Assembly: GCA_934352055.1 (NCBI GenBank) | Contig: CAKRJY010000010.1 | Location: 1 to 64,000, forward strand | Length of the DNA stretch: 64,000 bases | Reading direction: 5' to 3' | Origin: an uncultured Lachnospiraceae bacterium | GTDB lineage: Bacteria > Bacillota > Clostridia > Lachnospirales > Lachnospiraceae | Shown: positions 45,220-54,156 of the stretch, one piece after another | Position numbering within the stretch: position 1 is the first letter of the stretch | Layout of the letters: every line of letters starts with the position of its first letter | The notes under the pieces: generated by a model | Told to the model about the DNA's origin: nothing | The model's input: only the letters and a program-made list of their open reading frames with translations | The model's database searches: none | Program-made: the position numbers and the translations under genes

Positions 45220-45879
45220 ATGGACATCGCATTTATTACAAAATATCTGCCAATGTATGAGAAAGCAGCGATACTGACAGTAAAAATCGGCTTTATAGGT
45301 ATTGCTTTTGCCATTCTGGTTGGACTCTTCTGTGCAATCATACAGTACCAGAAGATTCCGGTTGTGCGGCAGCTGGTTATGGTTTATATCGAGATCAGCC
45401 GTAACACACCGCTGTTGGTGCAGTTGTTTTTTCTCTATTATGGCTTCCCTAAAATAGGTATTGTATTACAGCCGGAGACATGTGGCGTTGTGGGATTGGC
45501 ATTTCTTGGAGGAAGTTACATGGCGGAGGCCTTTCGAAGCGGATTGGAATCCGTGGCTGCCATTCAGCGCGAAAGTGCCTTGAGCCTTGGAATGAAACCA
45601 TTACAGGTCATGTGTTATATTGTGCTGCCGCAGGCAGTGTCCATCAGCATTCCGGCATTCGTGGCAAATGTAATTTTCTTATTAAAGGAGACAAGTGTAT
45701 TTAGTGCTATCAGCCTGATGGATCTTATGTTTACAGCGAAAGATCTGATTGGACTTTACTATAAGACGACGGAGAGTTTGTTCCTTTTAGTGGTATTTTA
45801 TATGCTGATTTTGCTGCCGGTTTCCTTGTTTGGATCATGGCTGGAGAGGAGAGTGCGCTATGCTGGATTTGGGGATTGA
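45220..45879 (+). CDS. amino-acid ABC transporter permease
   Basis: 219 residues, five membrane helices of the HisM/GlnP kind. The conserved EAA loop appears in ALSLGMKPLQVMCYIVLPQAV near residue 130. It pairs with the next permease to form the membrane pore. AAAGGAGG precedes the ATG. Its 3' end overlaps the second permease gene by 20 bases. Confidence 0.93.
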   Translation: MDIAFITKYLPMYEKAAILTVKIGFIGIAFAILVGLFCAIIQYQKIPVVRQLVMVYIEISRNTPLLVQLFFLYYGFPKIGIVLQPETCGVVGLAFLGGSYMAEAFRSGLESVAAIQRESALSLGMKPLQVMCYIVLPQAVSISIPAFVANVIFLLKETSVFSAISLMDLMFTAKDLIGLYYKTTESLFLLVVFYMLILLPVSLFGSWLERRVRYAGFGD

Positions 45880-46540
45880 TGTTCTCTTTAAAGGAACCAA
45901 TATGTTGCGGCTCTTGACTGGCCTGTGGGTGGCGATGAAAATCAGTCTGGTTTCTATCCTTATTAGCTTGCCTCTGGGTGTGTTAGCAGGAGCACTGATG
46001 ACGATGAAAAACCGTGTGATCAAGGCGATTTTTCGAATCTATCTGGAGTTTATTCGGATGATGCCGCAGCTGGTGTTACTGTTTATTGTTCATTTTGGTA
46101 CGACGCGCGCCCTGGGTTGGAATTTATCGGGTGAAGCGGCATCTATTATTGTATTTGTGCTGTGGGGAACAGCTGAGATGGGTGATCTCGTAAGAGGAGC
46201 ACTGATTAGCATTCCAAAACATCAGTATGAAAGCAGCGAGGCACTGGGATTATCTAAGCGCCAGACGTATGTGTACATCATCATACCGCAGACCATACAA
46301 CGGTTGATACCGCTGTCCATCAATCTGATCACACGTATGATTAAGACGACCAGCTTGGTGCTTATGATAGGTGTCGTAGAGATGTTAAAGGTGGCACAGC
46401 AAATCATTGAAGCAAATCGAATGACCAGTCCAAATGCGGCATTTGGTGTGTTTCTTATTGTTTTTATTTTATATTTTCTGGTATGTTGGCCGATCAGCAT
46501 GTTGGCGGGATATTTGGAGAAAAAGTGGAGAGTAGCGTAG
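45860..46540 (+). CDS. amino-acid ABC transporter permease, second subunit
   Basis: 226 residues of the same family, with the EAA loop SEALGLSKRQTYVYIIIPQTI. Two different permeases indicate a heterodimeric pore. The start at 45860 is chosen since GGAGAGGAGAG lies just upstream; it overlaps the previous stop by 20 bases, coupling the two. Confidence 0.92.
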   Translation: MLDLGIDVLFKGTNMLRLLTGLWVAMKISLVSILISLPLGVLAGALMTMKNRVIKAIFRIYLEFIRMMPQLVLLFIVHFGTTRALGWNLSGEAASIIVFVLWGTAEMGDLVRGALISIPKHQYESSEALGLSKRQTYVYIIIPQTIQRLIPLSINLITRMIKTTSLVLMIGVVEMLKVAQQIIEANRMTSPNAAFGVFLIVFILYFLVCWPISMLAGYLEKKWRVA

Positions 46541-46559
46541 ACAAAAAGGAGGCAGTAAA

Positions 46560-47294
46560 GTGGCAGAGACATTGCTTCAGGTAAAAAATCTGGTAAAAGA
46601 ATACGGCGGAACGCGCATATTAGATGGTGTGAACCTTGATATTGCACAGGGGGAAGTTGTCGTTGTGGTCGGGCCAAGTGGCTGTGGTAAGAGCACTTTA
46701 CTGCGCTGCATCAATGCGTTAGAACCTATACAGGGTGGTCAGGTGCTTTTGGAAGGAAAAGTGGTTGGAAAGGAGCATCTGGAGGAATTGCGCCAGAAAA
46801 TAGGCATGGTTTTTCAAAGTTATGACCTGTTTCCACATTTGCGCGTGTTAGATAATATCACGATTGCTCCTACAAAGGTACAGAAAAGGAAGAAGGAAGA
46901 AGTACAGGCAGAGGCGGAAGAATTGCTTTCGCGCGTTGGTTTGGGCGATAAAGCAAATAGTTACCCGAGACAGTTGTCAGGAGGACAGAAACAGAGAGTA
47001 GCTATTGTGCGTGCTCTTTGTATGCACCCGGAAATATTACTTTTTGATGAAGTGACGGCTGCACTGGATCCAGAGATGGTGCGTGAGGTGCTGGACGTTA
47101 TGCTTGATTTGGCAAAACAGGGAAGAACAATGATCATTGTGACACATGAAATGCAGTTTGCGAAGGCAGTTGCAGATAAGATTGTTTTTATAGATCAAGG
47201 GAAAATTCTGGAGGAAGCAACCCCGGAGGAATTTTTTACGAACCCGAAGACAGAACGTGCAAAACAGTTTTTGAATGTATTTGCATTTGAATAA
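46560..47294 (+). CDS. amino-acid ABC transporter ATP-binding protein
   Basis: 244 residues, begins at GTG after AAGGAGG. Walker A GPSGCGKST, Q-loop in MVFQSYDLFPHL, signature LSGGQKQR, Walker B ILLFDEVTAALDPE and the switch His in IVTHEMQFA are all intact. It powers the permease pair. It is the last gene of the leader-SBP-permease-permease-ATPase operon and is followed by a terminator at 47314. Confidence 0.95.
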   Translation: MAETLLQVKNLVKEYGGTRILDGVNLDIAQGEVVVVVGPSGCGKSTLLRCINALEPIQGGQVLLEGKVVGKEHLEELRQKIGMVFQSYDLFPHLRVLDNITIAPTKVQKRKKEEVQAEAEELLSRVGLGDKANSYPRQLSGGQKQRVAIVRALCMHPEILLFDEVTAALDPEMVREVLDVMLDLAKQGRTMIIVTHEMQFAKAVADKIVFIDQGKILEEATPEEFFTNPKTERAKQFLNVFAFE

Positions 47295-47313
47295 GCAGAA
47301 ATCGTATGCCAAT

Positions 47314-47383
47314 AAAAAGAGCTACCGGTTATGGCAGATATCTGATTTACAGAATCTGACCAATAAAACGGGTAGCTCTTTTT
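47314..47383. terminator. long-armed terminator between convergent genes
   Basis: AAAAAGAGCTACC pairs perfectly with GGTAGCTCTTTTT across a 45-base loop that has smaller stems of its own (CAGAT/ATCTG type). A-run and T-run on both sides let it serve the ABC operon and, in reverse, the minus-strand gene ending at 47391. Confidence 0.78.
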
Positions 47384-47390
47384 GATTTAC

Positions 47391-47867
47391 TTATTTTAAT
47401 ACATTGATTCCCACTGCGGAAAGTAAACCAATGATGATGCCGGCAAGAAGAACGCCGCACATAACAGAGATGGTGCTTTTTTTGAAATCCATATCAAGGA
47501 AGGAAGCAGCAAGTGTGCCGGTCCATGCACCTGTACCTGGAAGTGGAATGCCTACAAAAAGAAGTAGTGCTACATAAAGACCACGACCAGCTTTTGCTTG
47601 TAATTTTTCACCGCCTTTGTGTCCTTTGTTCAGACACCAGGTGAAGAAACCACCGATGATTGGTTTATCAGCGCCCCATTCCAAAACTTTTCTTGCAAAG
47701 AAGAAAATGATGGGAACCGGAAGCATGTTACCAATGATAGATATGATGTATGCCTGCAGAAGCGGAACCGGTGGGTTACACAGAAGCGTTCCGTAAGGAA
47801 TCGCACCTCTCAGTTCCACGATAGGAACCATAGAAATAAAAAATGTAATTAAATAGCTTTTTAACAT
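47391..47867 (-). CDS. small multi-drug export protein (COG2426 family)
   Basis: 158 residues with about four hydrophobic helices. The N-terminus LITFFISMVPIVELRGAIPYG and the later FVGIPLPGTGAWTGTLAASFLDM are the conserved parts of this family, two re-entrant-like Pro/Gly segments. The name comes from early annotation; transport of drugs has not been shown for most members. AGGAGG precedes the ATG. It is convergent with the ABC operon and divergent from xpaC. Confidence 0.85.
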   Translation of the reverse strand: MLKSYLITFFISMVPIVELRGAIPYGTLLCNPPVPLLQAYIISIIGNMLPVPIIFFFARKVLEWGADKPIIGGFFTWCLNKGHKGGEKLQAKAGRGLYVALLLFVGIPLPGTGAWTGTLAASFLDMDFKKSTISVMCGVLLAGIIIGLLSAVGINVLK

Positions 47868-47939
47868 TATATCCTCCTAAAAATGCTTAACTATGTAAAT
47901 GATATATGATAAGAAGAAAGATTGCAATGATTTTTGTGG

Positions 47940-47967
47940 TTGACAGGTAAAATGAAGTGCTTATAAT
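47940..47967 (+). promoter_or_regulatory. SigA-type promoter of xpaC-telA
   Basis: TTGACA, a 16-base spacer and TATAAT, about 90 bases before the xpaC start. Confidence 0.75.
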
Positions 47968-48058
47968 TGCGATGAAATAAAAGGCGAAACATTGCAATTT
48001 CAGACGCTTTCGTATATCATAAAACTAGATTTTTATGGTATGCGGAGGCGTTCTTTTT

Positions 48059-49345
48059 ATGGCAGAAAAAGGCTGGGATGAATTAGGTGAAGAATTAAAA
48101 GATGCAGTAAATGATGCGGTCAATAGTGGAGATTTCGGAGATTTGGCAAATTCCATTGGCGATATGGTAAATGGAGCTTTATTCCATCTTGGAGAAGATG
48201 TGTCTTCCTCTATGCGTGATGCTTCCCGAAGAACACAGGATATGGGACGTATGGCAGGAAACGCAGGTCGTATGGCAGGTGATATGGGACGCATGGCAGG
48301 TAATGTGGGAAGAGCCTTTGGTGAAGCGGCAGTGCAGATGGCTGGCGGTATGGCACAGATGGCTGGAAATATGACCGCTCGTCAGCAGGCAGACATAGCA
48401 GCAGGGCAAGGATTGCCATTGTACGATAAACACCCGGCAAAGGCATCGAGCGTTGTTATGATGGCACTTGGATATCCACTGATGGGACTGGGAATTTTCT
48501 TTAGCGCAGTTTTCGCATTTTGCGTTGCGGTTGCAGGTGCTTATTTTGTGGCACCACTTGTGATTTTTATTATGATGGCTATCGCCGGAATTGCGCTAGG
48601 TGTCAGTGGTACAAAGAAGTTTAAGATGCTGGGAAGATTTTCTAAATATACGTATCGTCTGGAGGAGCATGCTTATGTGGCAGTGTCCGATTTGGCAAAC
48701 AAAGTAGGAAAATCTGTTGCATTTACAATGAAGGATCTGGAAAAAATGATTCAGCAGCACCTTTTTTATCAGGCGCATTTGGATTATGAGAACAATTATC
48801 TGATCTTGTCAGACCGCACATATGAACAATATAAGATGGCGCGGGAAGATTACAGAAAAGAGCAGGAAGAAAAGAAAGCCAAAGAAGTGGAAGAGGGGCA
48901 GTTGCCGGAAGAATGCCGGGCATTGATTGCCGAAGGGCAGCGTTATGTTGCGCACATCAGGGAATGTAACGATGCCATTCCGGGAGAAGAGATTTCTAAA
49001 AAGCTCGATACGATGGAACAGCTTGTGCAGCGAATTTTTGATGAGGTCAAGCGGCATCCGGAAGTGGCAGGCGCATTGCACAAGATGATGGAATATTACC
49101 TGCCAATGACAGAAAAATTGCTGGATTCCTACCGAGAATTAGATGCGCAGCCTGTGGCAGGAGATAATGTAATCAAGACGAAGAAAGAAATCGAAGATGC
49201 TGTGGATTCTTTAAATGTGGCATTTGAAAAACTTTTGGATAGTCTTTTTGCAGACCGGGCATGGGACATATCTTCGGACATTTCGGTACTCAATACGATG
49301 CTTGCACAAGAGGGACTCAAAGAAAGCGATTTTGATCAGAAGTAA
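48059..49345 (+). CDS. xpaC: XpaC-family protein (5-bromo-4-chloroindolyl phosphate hydrolysis protein)
   Basis: 428 residues. A charged N-terminus is followed by a low-complexity Gly/Met/Ala stretch (about 58-105) with the motif MGRMAGN repeated in variants. Two membrane helices lie at about 133-185, then the XpaC domain with KVGKSVAFTMKDLEKMIQ and a long coiled coil. The biochemical function is unproven; the family is regularly encoded beside TelA, as here. The start at 48059 follows GCGGAGG. telA starts 66 bases downstream. Confidence 0.82.
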   Translation: MAEKGWDELGEELKDAVNDAVNSGDFGDLANSIGDMVNGALFHLGEDVSSSMRDASRRTQDMGRMAGNAGRMAGDMGRMAGNVGRAFGEAAVQMAGGMAQMAGNMTARQQADIAAGQGLPLYDKHPAKASSVVMMALGYPLMGLGIFFSAVFAFCVAVAGAYFVAPLVIFIMMAIAGIALGVSGTKKFKMLGRFSKYTYRLEEHAYVAVSDLANKVGKSVAFTMKDLEKMIQQHLFYQAHLDYENNYLILSDRTYEQYKMAREDYRKEQEEKKAKEVEEGQLPEECRALIAEGQRYVAHIRECNDAIPGEEISKKLDTMEQLVQRIFDEVKRHPEVAGALHKMMEYYLPMTEKLLDSYRELDAQPVAGDNVIKTKKEIEDAVDSLNVAFEKLLDSLFADRAWDISSDISVLNTMLAQEGLKESDFDQK

Positions 49346-49411
49346 ATTGGCATGCAAAGAGGAAACATTCCATTTGTATGTGATAATAAAACATAGACAA
49401 GGAGAAGAGAC

Positions 49412-50584
49412 ATGGAAGAAGAATTCAAGGATTTTACAGTAACACCGACACTTACATTTGGGGAAACACCAGATGCACAGGAGCTGCCAAGTACGCAATC
49501 TGCGGCAGGAGATGTGATGCAGACCGCATCACAGATGACGAATGATCCTGCATTTAGTGAGAATCAGCTGACACCGGAAGAAAAGAAAATGGTTGATGAT
49601 TTTTCAAAAAAAATCGATCTTCATAATTCACAGGCGATTTTAGAGTATGGTGTGGGCACGCAGAAAAAAATGGCAGATTTTTCTGAAGGTGCATTGAAAA
49701 ATGTGCGCACCAAAGACATGGGCGAAGTAGGAGATATGTTGTCAGGGCTTGTATCCGAATTGAAGAGCTTTGAGATTACAGAAGAAGACAAGGGAATTTT
49801 GGGCTTTTTCAAAAAATCAGCGAACAAAGTGACAGGATTAAAGGCAAAATATGATAAGACAGAGACAAACGTTAATCATGTATGTGAAGCTTTGGAAAAG
49901 CATCAGATGACATTGATGAAAGATATTGCTTTGTTAGATAGAATGTATGACGCAAACCTGGCATATTTTAAAGAACTGTCTATGTATATCATTGCAGGCA
50001 AACAAAAGTTAGAAGAAGTCAGAACCGGGGAACTTGCAGCGGCACAGGCAAAGGCGCAGGCAAGTAATTTGCCGGAAGATGCACAGGCTGCAAAGGATAT
50101 TGAAGCAATGTGCGATCGTTTTGAGAAAAAAATCCATGATCTGGAATTGACACGTATGATTTCCATTCAGACAGCACCTCAGATTCGTCTGGTACAGAAC
50201 AATGACACCATGATGGCTGAAAAAATACAGTCAACGATTGTAAATACCATTCCATTATGGAAGAGCCAGATGGTGCTTGCGCTTGGCATTGAGCACTCCA
50301 ATCAGGCAGCAAAGGCACAAAGAGAAGTGACCGATGTGACAAACGATCTTTTGAAAAAGAATGCAGATTTGTTAAAAACAGCCTCTGTCGAGACAGCGAA
50401 GGAATCTGAGCGTGGCATTGTAGATATGGAAACGCTGCAGCATACAAATGAAACATTGATTGCTACCTTCGATGAAGTGATGCAGATTCAGGCAGATGGA
50501 CGTGCAAAGAGACAGGCGGCTGAGCAGGAAATGCAGCGCTTAGAAACAGAACTTAAGAACAAGATGTTGGAAGTTCGGGGATAA
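49412..50584 (+). CDS. telA: TelA-family toxic anion resistance protein
   Basis: 390 residues, mostly helical. The TelA domain runs from about 50 to the end, with LTPEEKKMVDDFSKKIDLHNSQAILEYG, VLALGIEHSNQAAKAQREVTDVTNDLLKKNA and the C-terminal ETLIATFDEVMQIQADGRAKR. Relatives are linked to tellurite and envelope stress; the mechanism is unknown. The spacing to xpaC upstream and only one base to the phosphodiesterase gene downstream indicate one operon. Confidence 0.92.
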   Translation: MEEEFKDFTVTPTLTFGETPDAQELPSTQSAAGDVMQTASQMTNDPAFSENQLTPEEKKMVDDFSKKIDLHNSQAILEYGVGTQKKMADFSEGALKNVRTKDMGEVGDMLSGLVSELKSFEITEEDKGILGFFKKSANKVTGLKAKYDKTETNVNHVCEALEKHQMTLMKDIALLDRMYDANLAYFKELSMYIIAGKQKLEEVRTGELAAAQAKAQASNLPEDAQAAKDIEAMCDRFEKKIHDLELTRMISIQTAPQIRLVQNNDTMMAEKIQSTIVNTIPLWKSQMVLALGIEHSNQAAKAQREVTDVTNDLLKKNADLLKTASVETAKESERGIVDMETLQHTNETLIATFDEVMQIQADGRAKRQAAEQEMQRLETELKNKMLEVRG

Positions 50585-50585
50585 A

Positions 50586-51437
50586 ATGTTAACAGTATTA
50601 AAAGTAATGGGGATTATAGTATTAATAATCGTGGTGTTATATCTTCTTATGATTATGCCACGTATGGGGAAACGACCGGATTTTCGTCCATTTACAGGAC
50701 GTCTGTATGCACACCGTGGATTGCATGATAATAAGACAAATGCACCGGAAAATTCCATGAATGCTTTTGCAAAGGCGGTAGATGCAGGATATGGTATTGA
50801 ACTGGATGTACAGTTGACAAAAGATGAAAAAATGGTGGTGTGTCACGATTTTGACCTGAAACGTATTTGTGGAAAAGATGTAAAAATTCGGGACCTGACA
50901 TATGAAGAACTGCAGCAGTATCCGATTTATCAATCAGATCAGACGATACCTACGTTTGCAGAGGTTTTAAAGCTGGTAGATGGAAAAGTGCCACTGATTA
51001 TCGAGTATAAAATACCGGGCATGGATACGAAAGTCTGCGAGATGGCAGATGAACTTCTACAAAGCTATCATGGTTTGTACTGTGTGGAATCATTTCATCC
51101 GCTTGCAGTGCTTTGGTATCGCAGGAACCGCAAAGAAATTGTGCGTGGTATCTTATCCGATTCCTACATAAAAGAAGGATTTGACGAGATGCCTAAAATT
51201 GTTTATGGCATTACGCATCATTTGCTGGTGAATTTTTTGATACGCCCTGATTTTGTTGCATACAATCATAAATACCATCGCGACTGGTCGAGAACGCTTT
51301 GCCGCAAATTATATCATGCGCCGGCAGTAGCCTGGACAATCAAAAGTCAAAAGCAGTTAGAAGAACGACGGGACGACTTTGATATATTTATTTTTGACAG
51401 TTTTGTGCCAAAGGACGGACCGCAATACAAAAAATAA
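50586..51437 (+). CDS. membrane-anchored glycerophosphodiester phosphodiesterase
   Basis: 283 residues. One N-terminal helix (about 4-24) anchors a GDPD barrel that starts at YAHRGLHDN. The metal and phosphate residues are visible: HRG, APENSMNAF, GIELDVQLTKD (E and D ligands), and the second His in VVCHD. The enzyme splits glycerophosphodiesters, here perhaps from lipids or teichoic-acid material at the membrane face. It starts one base after telA, so it belongs to the xpaC-telA operon. Confidence 0.92.
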   Translation: MLTVLKVMGIIVLIIVVLYLLMIMPRMGKRPDFRPFTGRLYAHRGLHDNKTNAPENSMNAFAKAVDAGYGIELDVQLTKDEKMVVCHDFDLKRICGKDVKIRDLTYEELQQYPIYQSDQTIPTFAEVLKLVDGKVPLIIEYKIPGMDTKVCEMADELLQSYHGLYCVESFHPLAVLWYRRNRKEIVRGILSDSYIKEGFDEMPKIVYGITHHLLVNFLIRPDFVAYNHKYHRDWSRTLCRKLYHAPAVAWTIKSQKQLEERRDDFDIFIFDSFVPKDGPQYKK

Positions 51438-51479
51438 TATAGAAACACCAAATATCGAACAGAAAGACAAAAAATCAAA

Positions 51480-51507
51480 TGGTTGTCGCAGATGCGTCTC
51501 CTATAAT
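51480..51507 (+). promoter_or_regulatory. likely promoter of the GH78 gene
   Basis: TATAAT at 51502-51507 with a weak -35 (TGGTTG) 16 bases before it, as expected for a promoter needing an activator. 60 bases before the start codon. Confidence 0.5.
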
Positions 51508-51567
51508 AAAGTTATCGTATTAGACGAGATGACTTGAAGTAGAGAATAAAAGCAAAAGGAGAGCAGT

Positions 51568-54117
51568 ATGAAGGCAAATAGATTACGTTGTGAACAGATG
51601 AAAAACCCAATGGGAATTGATGTTGTTCGACCATGCCTTTCGTGGATATGTGAAAGCGGTGTCAGACAGAGTGCCTATGAAATTGAGGTCAAATCAGCGG
51701 ATGAAATGATTTATCATAGCGGAAAAGTCGTAAGCGATGCAATGAGCATGATCTTGGAAAAGGAGCTTGAAAGTAAGCAGCGTCTTTCCTGGCGTGTTCG
51801 TCTGTGGGACGAAAATGACAACGAGGGCGAATGGAGTGAAGAAGCTACCTTTGAAATGGGAATTCTGCAGCAGGAACAGTTTGTTGCGAAATGGATTAAT
51901 CCGGAACAAGAAACGCAGCCGGACAAAATGCAGCCGGTTAGTTATTTGGAGAAGAAATTTGAGTTGTCACAGGATCCAAAACAGGCAAGAGCTTATGTGA
52001 GTGCACATGGACTCTACGAAGTAAAAATCAACGGCACACGTGTAGGAGACTTTGTGCTTGCTCCGGGAACCTCTTCCTATGATAAACAAATGCCATATCA
52101 AACGTATGATGTGACAAATCTACTATGTGCAGGTGAGAATACGATTACAGCAGAAGTAGCGGATGGCTGGTATCGCAGTTATTCAGGTGTAGATGGTGAC
52201 CGCAATCTGTTTGGCACAGAATTGGCCTTTTTCCTGCAATTAGAAAATGACGGAGAAGTTGTTTGCATTACAGATGAGACATGGAAAGCATCGCAGGAAG
52301 GACCACTGCGTCAGGCAGATATGCAGATGGGTGAAGTCTATGATGCGACAATGGAAAAAATAGAGACATGGCATGATGTTACAGTAGTAGAGATGGATAA
52401 TACTTTGCTGAAAGCCACCAATAGTGTGCCAATCTTAGAACAGGAGCATTTTGAAGGAAAGCTTATTACAACGCCAAATGGGGAAAACGTCATTGACTAT
52501 GGTCAGAATCTTGCCGGATATATCTGCTTTACGGTGGATGCACATGCCGGTGATCGTATCATAATGACACATGGTGAAACACTGGATGAAAATGGTAATT
52601 TTACGGCAGAGAATTTCCAGGATCGTAAGCGCCATAAGGGTGGTGGTACCGAACAAAAGGTAACCTTTATCTGTAAAGAGGGAGAGAATACATACCACAC
52701 TAAATTTTCTATCTGGGGATTCCAATACGCAAAAGTGGAAACCGATGTGGATTTGTCAGATGCACATTTTGAATCCATTGCCGTTTATTCGGACATGGAA
52801 CAAATAGGAACATTTACATGTGGCAATGATGATGTTAACCAGCTGGTACACAATAGTATCTGGAGCCAGAAATCGAATTTTTGTGATGTCCCGACCGATT
52901 GTCCAACGAGAGAGCGCGCAGCGTGGACAGGGGATGCAGGGGTGTTTGTAGATACAGGAATCTTTTTGGAAGATTGCTACAGCATTTTTAGAAAATGGCT
53001 GGGAGAGTGCCGCCTGATGCAATACGAAGATGGCAAGCTTGCAAATATTGCACCATTAAACAGTAAACCAAGTTTCTTTTCAGGACTTCTCTCCGGTTCT
53101 ACAGGATGGGGAGATGCCAGCATTATTGTGCCATTTGCATTGTATAAGCGTTATGATGATGTGCGTATTCTGGAAGAGAATTATGATATGATGAAGAAGT
53201 GGTACGCATTTTTAGAGAATCGTGCCAAGAAGAAAGATATCAAGAAAATATTTAAAAAGAAAAGTCCATACCGTGATTATACGATAGAGACAGGAATTGA
53301 TTATGGTGAATGGTGCGAACCAGGTGTGGATTCAACATCTTTGATGGGAAAAACACCGGTGGATTCGGCAACGGCATACTTTGCCCATTCCGGAAGATTG
53401 TTAGCAGAGATTGCACAAATTCTGGGAAAAGAGGATGATGCTAAGTACTATGGAGAAGTAGCCCAAAAAGCAACGCTGGCATTTCGAGATGTGGCAACGG
53501 AAGATGGAAAGATCACAGGCGAGCGTCAGGCACCTTATGTCAGAGCCATTGCGTTTGATCTTTTGACAGAAGAGAATAAAAAGCAGGCAGTGGAAGATTT
53601 GAATACGTTGGTGGTAGACAATCAGTACCATTTGAATACAGGTTTCCTCAGTACACCATTCCTTTGCCAGGTACTTGCGGAAAACGGACATGTGGATACA
53701 GCATATCGCCTGCTTTTGCAGGATACAGCTCCAAGCTGGCTTTATGAAGTGAAAAAAGGAGCAAATACGATCTGGGAGACATGGGAAGGTATTGATGAAA
53801 ATGGCGTTCCACATGCATCTTTAAACCATTATTCATACGGCGCAATTTGTGGCTGGTTATTCGGCGGTGTTTGCGGTATTCATTTGCAGAATAAGACACT
53901 TTGTATCCATCCATATCCGGCAAAAGATTTAGGTAACGCGAAAGCGGAATATCTTTCACCGGTTGGTAAAATTGTCAGTGCATGGGAGTACGAGGGAGAA
54001 GAGATTCATTACTCTTTCGAAATTCCAGCTAATATGACAGCAGAGGTTGTCTTAGAAGATGGTCAACGAAGAATACTTGCGGCAGGCAAACATACGATGG
54101 TTTCTAAAACAGCATAA
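51568..54117 (+). CDS. alpha-L-rhamnosidase, glycoside hydrolase family 78
   Basis: 849 residues, no signal peptide, so it works inside the cell on imported rhamnosides. The N-terminal beta domains (about 1-330) include the HGLYEVKINGTRVGD and LAPGTSSYDKQMPYQTYDVT motifs of the family. The (alpha/alpha)6 catalytic domain follows with CDVPTDCPTRERAAWTGDAG, holding the acidic catalytic residue, and GWGDASIIVPF. Flavonoid glycosides and pectin-type rhamnose chains are possible substrates. A convergent AraC gene and a sugar isomerase gene downstream suggest a small rhamnoside locus. AAAGGAGAG precedes the ATG. Confidence 0.93.
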   Translation: MKANRLRCEQMKNPMGIDVVRPCLSWICESGVRQSAYEIEVKSADEMIYHSGKVVSDAMSMILEKELESKQRLSWRVRLWDENDNEGEWSEEATFEMGILQQEQFVAKWINPEQETQPDKMQPVSYLEKKFELSQDPKQARAYVSAHGLYEVKINGTRVGDFVLAPGTSSYDKQMPYQTYDVTNLLCAGENTITAEVADGWYRSYSGVDGDRNLFGTELAFFLQLENDGEVVCITDETWKASQEGPLRQADMQMGEVYDATMEKIETWHDVTVVEMDNTLLKATNSVPILEQEHFEGKLITTPNGENVIDYGQNLAGYICFTVDAHAGDRIIMTHGETLDENGNFTAENFQDRKRHKGGGTEQKVTFICKEGENTYHTKFSIWGFQYAKVETDVDLSDAHFESIAVYSDMEQIGTFTCGNDDVNQLVHNSIWSQKSNFCDVPTDCPTRERAAWTGDAGVFVDTGIFLEDCYSIFRKWLGECRLMQYEDGKLANIAPLNSKPSFFSGLLSGSTGWGDASIIVPFALYKRYDDVRILEENYDMMKKWYAFLENRAKKKDIKKIFKKKSPYRDYTIETGIDYGEWCEPGVDSTSLMGKTPVDSATAYFAHSGRLLAEIAQILGKEDDAKYYGEVAQKATLAFRDVATEDGKITGERQAPYVRAIAFDLLTEENKKQAVEDLNTLVVDNQYHLNTGFLSTPFLCQVLAENGHVDTAYRLLLQDTAPSWLYEVKKGANTIWETWEGIDENGVPHASLNHYSYGAICGWLFGGVCGIHLQNKTLCIHPYPAKDLGNAKAEYLSPVGKIVSAWEYEGEEIHYSFEIPANMTAEVVLEDGQRRILAAGKHTMVSKTA

Positions 54118-54130
54118 TAGAAATTATAAT

Positions 54131-54156
54131 AGGCTGTAGCAGTTTTGCTACAGCCT
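54131..54156. terminator. terminator shared by the GH78 and AraC genes
   Basis: A perfect 11-bp stem AGGCTGTAGCA and its complement with loop GTTT. The AraC stop codon lies within the stem. Confidence 0.8.

Noticed and set aside
48226..48375. CRISPR-like or other array suspected from short repeats
   Set aside because: The repeats are in frame, coding, and without regular spacers.
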